In this document: positions 42,321 through 43,427 of the stretch, piece by piece
How positions within the stretch are numbered: the stretch's first letter is position 1
How the letters are laid out: each line of letters begins with the position of its first letter
Origin: CAMCXT01 sp046302715
GTDB taxonomy: Bacteria > Bacteroidota > Bacteroidia > M30B66
DNA: 43,427 nucleotides
NCBI GenBank assembly: GCA_046302715.1
Contig: JBKCHQ010000139.1
Span: 1 to 43,427, forward strand
Direction of reading: 5' to 3'
Position numbers and translations under genes: made by a program
The notes under the pieces: generated by a model
What the model saw: the letters and a program-made list of their open reading frames with translations, nothing else
Databases searched by the model: none
Told to the model about the DNA's origin: nothing

Positions 42321-42339
42321 AATTATTTAAAATGTTTCC
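42312..42339. promoter_or_regulatory. candidate TetR operator (GGAAACA / TGTTTCC inverted repeat)
   Basis: GGAAACA at 42312-42318 and TGTTTCC at 42333-42339 are perfect inverted 7-base arms with an AT-rich 14-base spacer, 30 bases upstream of the tetR start. It covers the predicted -33 element, as expected of an autorepressor site. The rest of the 237-base gap 42283-42519 has no ORF or RNA gene that I can see. Confidence 0.5.
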
Positions 42340-42519
42340 AGTGTTTCTTTAGTGTTATTGCATGTATTTGAAAATGAGATATATAAAAAGCTCATCGATT
42401 ATGTAGATCTATAAATTAAATATTTGGCAAAATTCTTGTCGTTTTTGATTCCCAACATTTCGCTTTTACTTTGCGTTTTGTATTCTGTTTAATTTTATTC
42501 TTGTTTTAATAATCTGTTT

Positions 42520-43427
42520 ATGAGTAAAACACGTATTGCCTGGGCCATCCGCATTTTAGTATTTGTGTTGTTTGTTGTTTCGGCGGTTGCCAAGATGTTT
42601 CCTATTTGGGCTTTTGAAAAGCAACTGGTTGATTTAAATGTGGCCTCTTGGTGTTCGGCCCCGTATTTTTCGCGATTGCTCATCGGTGTTGAGTTGGCTC
42701 TTGGTATCGCTATACTTCAACGGAATTTTTTAAAACGCCTTGTAATTCCGGCAATTATGGCTTTGCTGGTGGTATTTTGCATCCATCTCGTAATAGAAAT
42801 GGTAAAACACGGTGCGATGAACGGCAATTGCGGGTGCTTTGGACAGCTTATTCCAATGACACCCCTCGAAGCATTCATCAAAAACATCATCACGCTCGGT
42901 TTCATGGTTTGGTTATATCGATTAACCCAAGAATCGGAGCGGCCGCATCGCTTTAGTTGGTTGCTGGTTATTTGGGGACTTTCAACTTTACTTATGTTTA
43001 TGGTTTTTCCGTTTTGTCCGTGCAAAGATGAAGTTGCATCTGTCGAAACCATTACCACTGCCACTACAGAACTTGAAGATAATGCCAAAGTAGCAACCGA
43101 TTCGCAACAAGTGGTGCTTACCGACACGGGAAGCACCGCATCGGGTAAACTCCTAAAAGATACGGCTGCTGCAGAAAATAAGGGTCCACGTGCTGTAACG
43201 TCAAAGTTTGCGCCTTATGCCGAGTCGGGCGGAAAAAAGGTGAATGTAGATCAAGGCAAGTATTTGGTTTGTATGTTCGCCGCCGGATGCGACCACTGCC
43301 AGGATGCGGCAAAAAGTATTAGCGCTTTGAGCAAGCAGCCCGATTTTCCGAAAGTCTTCATCTTCTTTATGGACGAAGAAACCGAGAAGATTCCGGCCTT
43401 CTTTACTACCGCCGGAAAGAAATATCC
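42520..43427 (+). CDS. MauE/DoxX-like membrane protein fused to a thioredoxin-like domain (cut by window edge)
   Basis: An open frame from the ATG at 42520 gives about 302 residues with no stop before the right edge. The N-terminal ~150 residues have four hydrophobic segments and the motif 'GNCGCFGQLIPMTPLEAFIK', typical of MauE/DoxX-type redox membrane proteins. A Pro-Cys-Pro-Cys motif ('FPFCPCKDE') ends the membrane part, a Thr/Ser-rich linker follows, and a thioredoxin-like domain starts at 'VDQGKYLVCMFAAGCDHCQD' with its CxxC (CDHC). This predicts an inner-membrane electron-transfer or disulfide-handling protein with its redox domain in the periplasm. A weak 'TTTACTTTG' promoter-like element lies upstream. 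Confidence 0.85.
   Translation, partial: MSKTRIAWAIRILVFVLFVVSAVAKMFPIWAFEKQLVDLNVASWCSAPYFSRLLIGVELALGIAILQRNFLKRLVIPAIMALLVVFCIHLVIEMVKHGAMNGNCGCFGQLIPMTPLEAFIKNIITLGFMVWLYRLTQESERPHRFSWLLVIWGLSTLLMFMVFPFCPCKDEVASVETITTATTELEDNAKVATDSQQVVLTDTGSTASGKLLKDTAAAENKGPRAVTSKFAPYAESGGKKVNVDQGKYLVCMFAAGCDHCQDAAKSISALSKQPDFPKVFIFFMDEETEKIPAFFTTAGKKY

Noticed and set aside
42520..42683. 62-residue minus-strand frame at 42495-42683
   Set aside because: Antisense to the start of the MauE/DoxX-thioredoxin fusion, which has clear motifs.

Overview
The window looks like a chromosomal segment of a Bacteroidota bacterium, most likely Flavobacteriales. The evidence is seven secreted proteins with C-terminal type IX secretion (T9SS, Por) sorting domains, TAnnTTTG promoter boxes, little use of Shine-Dalgarno sequences, flavobacterial versions of housekeeping enzymes, and frequent ATGA stop/start overlaps. 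No rRNA, tRNA, CRISPR array, insertion sequence or phage gene was recognised, and no gap between genes reaches 300 bases.

Layout. 1-1334 (minus): a PnuC transporter, a NadR-like nicotinamide riboside kinase and a VIT/CCC1 transporter cut by the left edge. 1401-3959: a lone secreted protein, then (minus) a 76-residue orphan, a thioredoxin and a cryptochrome-DASH. 3983-7561: two T9SS cargo proteins. 7645-11495 (minus): a tightly packed operon of 6-pyruvoyltetrahydropterin synthase-like protein, GTP cyclohydrolase I, a short-chain dehydrogenase without its catalytic tyrosine, a flavin reductase, a class I DNA photolyase and a 43-residue DUF2256 zinc protein. A CrtI/CrtISO-like FAD oxidoreductase is divergent from it. 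13105-17162: two more T9SS cargo genes and a secreted orphan. 17226-18977: lemA-TPM-TPM. 19086-21944: an orphan, tilS and pabB. 22081-24802 (plus): mlaE, mlaF, queA. 24841-28876: three T9SS cargo genes, one broken by an in-frame TGA. 29002-35655: gcvP, a secreted/membrane protein plus a degenerate UbiA-like protein, hemL and a superoxide dismutase. 35791-42282 (minus): a TetR-regulated RND efflux operon. 42520 to the right edge: a MauE/DoxX-thioredoxin fusion.

How they fit together. The most distinctive block is 2.0-13.1 kb: two photolyase/cryptochrome-family flavoproteins, a flavin reductase, a pterin-forming pair (FolE plus a PTPS with the eukaryote-like CxxxxxHGH motif), an SDR in the position expected of a pterin side-chain reductase, and a carotenoid-type oxidoreductase. 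I read it as a light-response and DNA-repair module with its own pterin/flavin supply; the cofactor link is inference. The second theme is surface and secreted proteins, including a paralogous pair (6230-7561 and 13105-14547) built from two copies each of one ~150-residue module. Four genes have a TAnnTTTG box ending only 4-5 bases before the start codon, which suggests leaderless transcripts.
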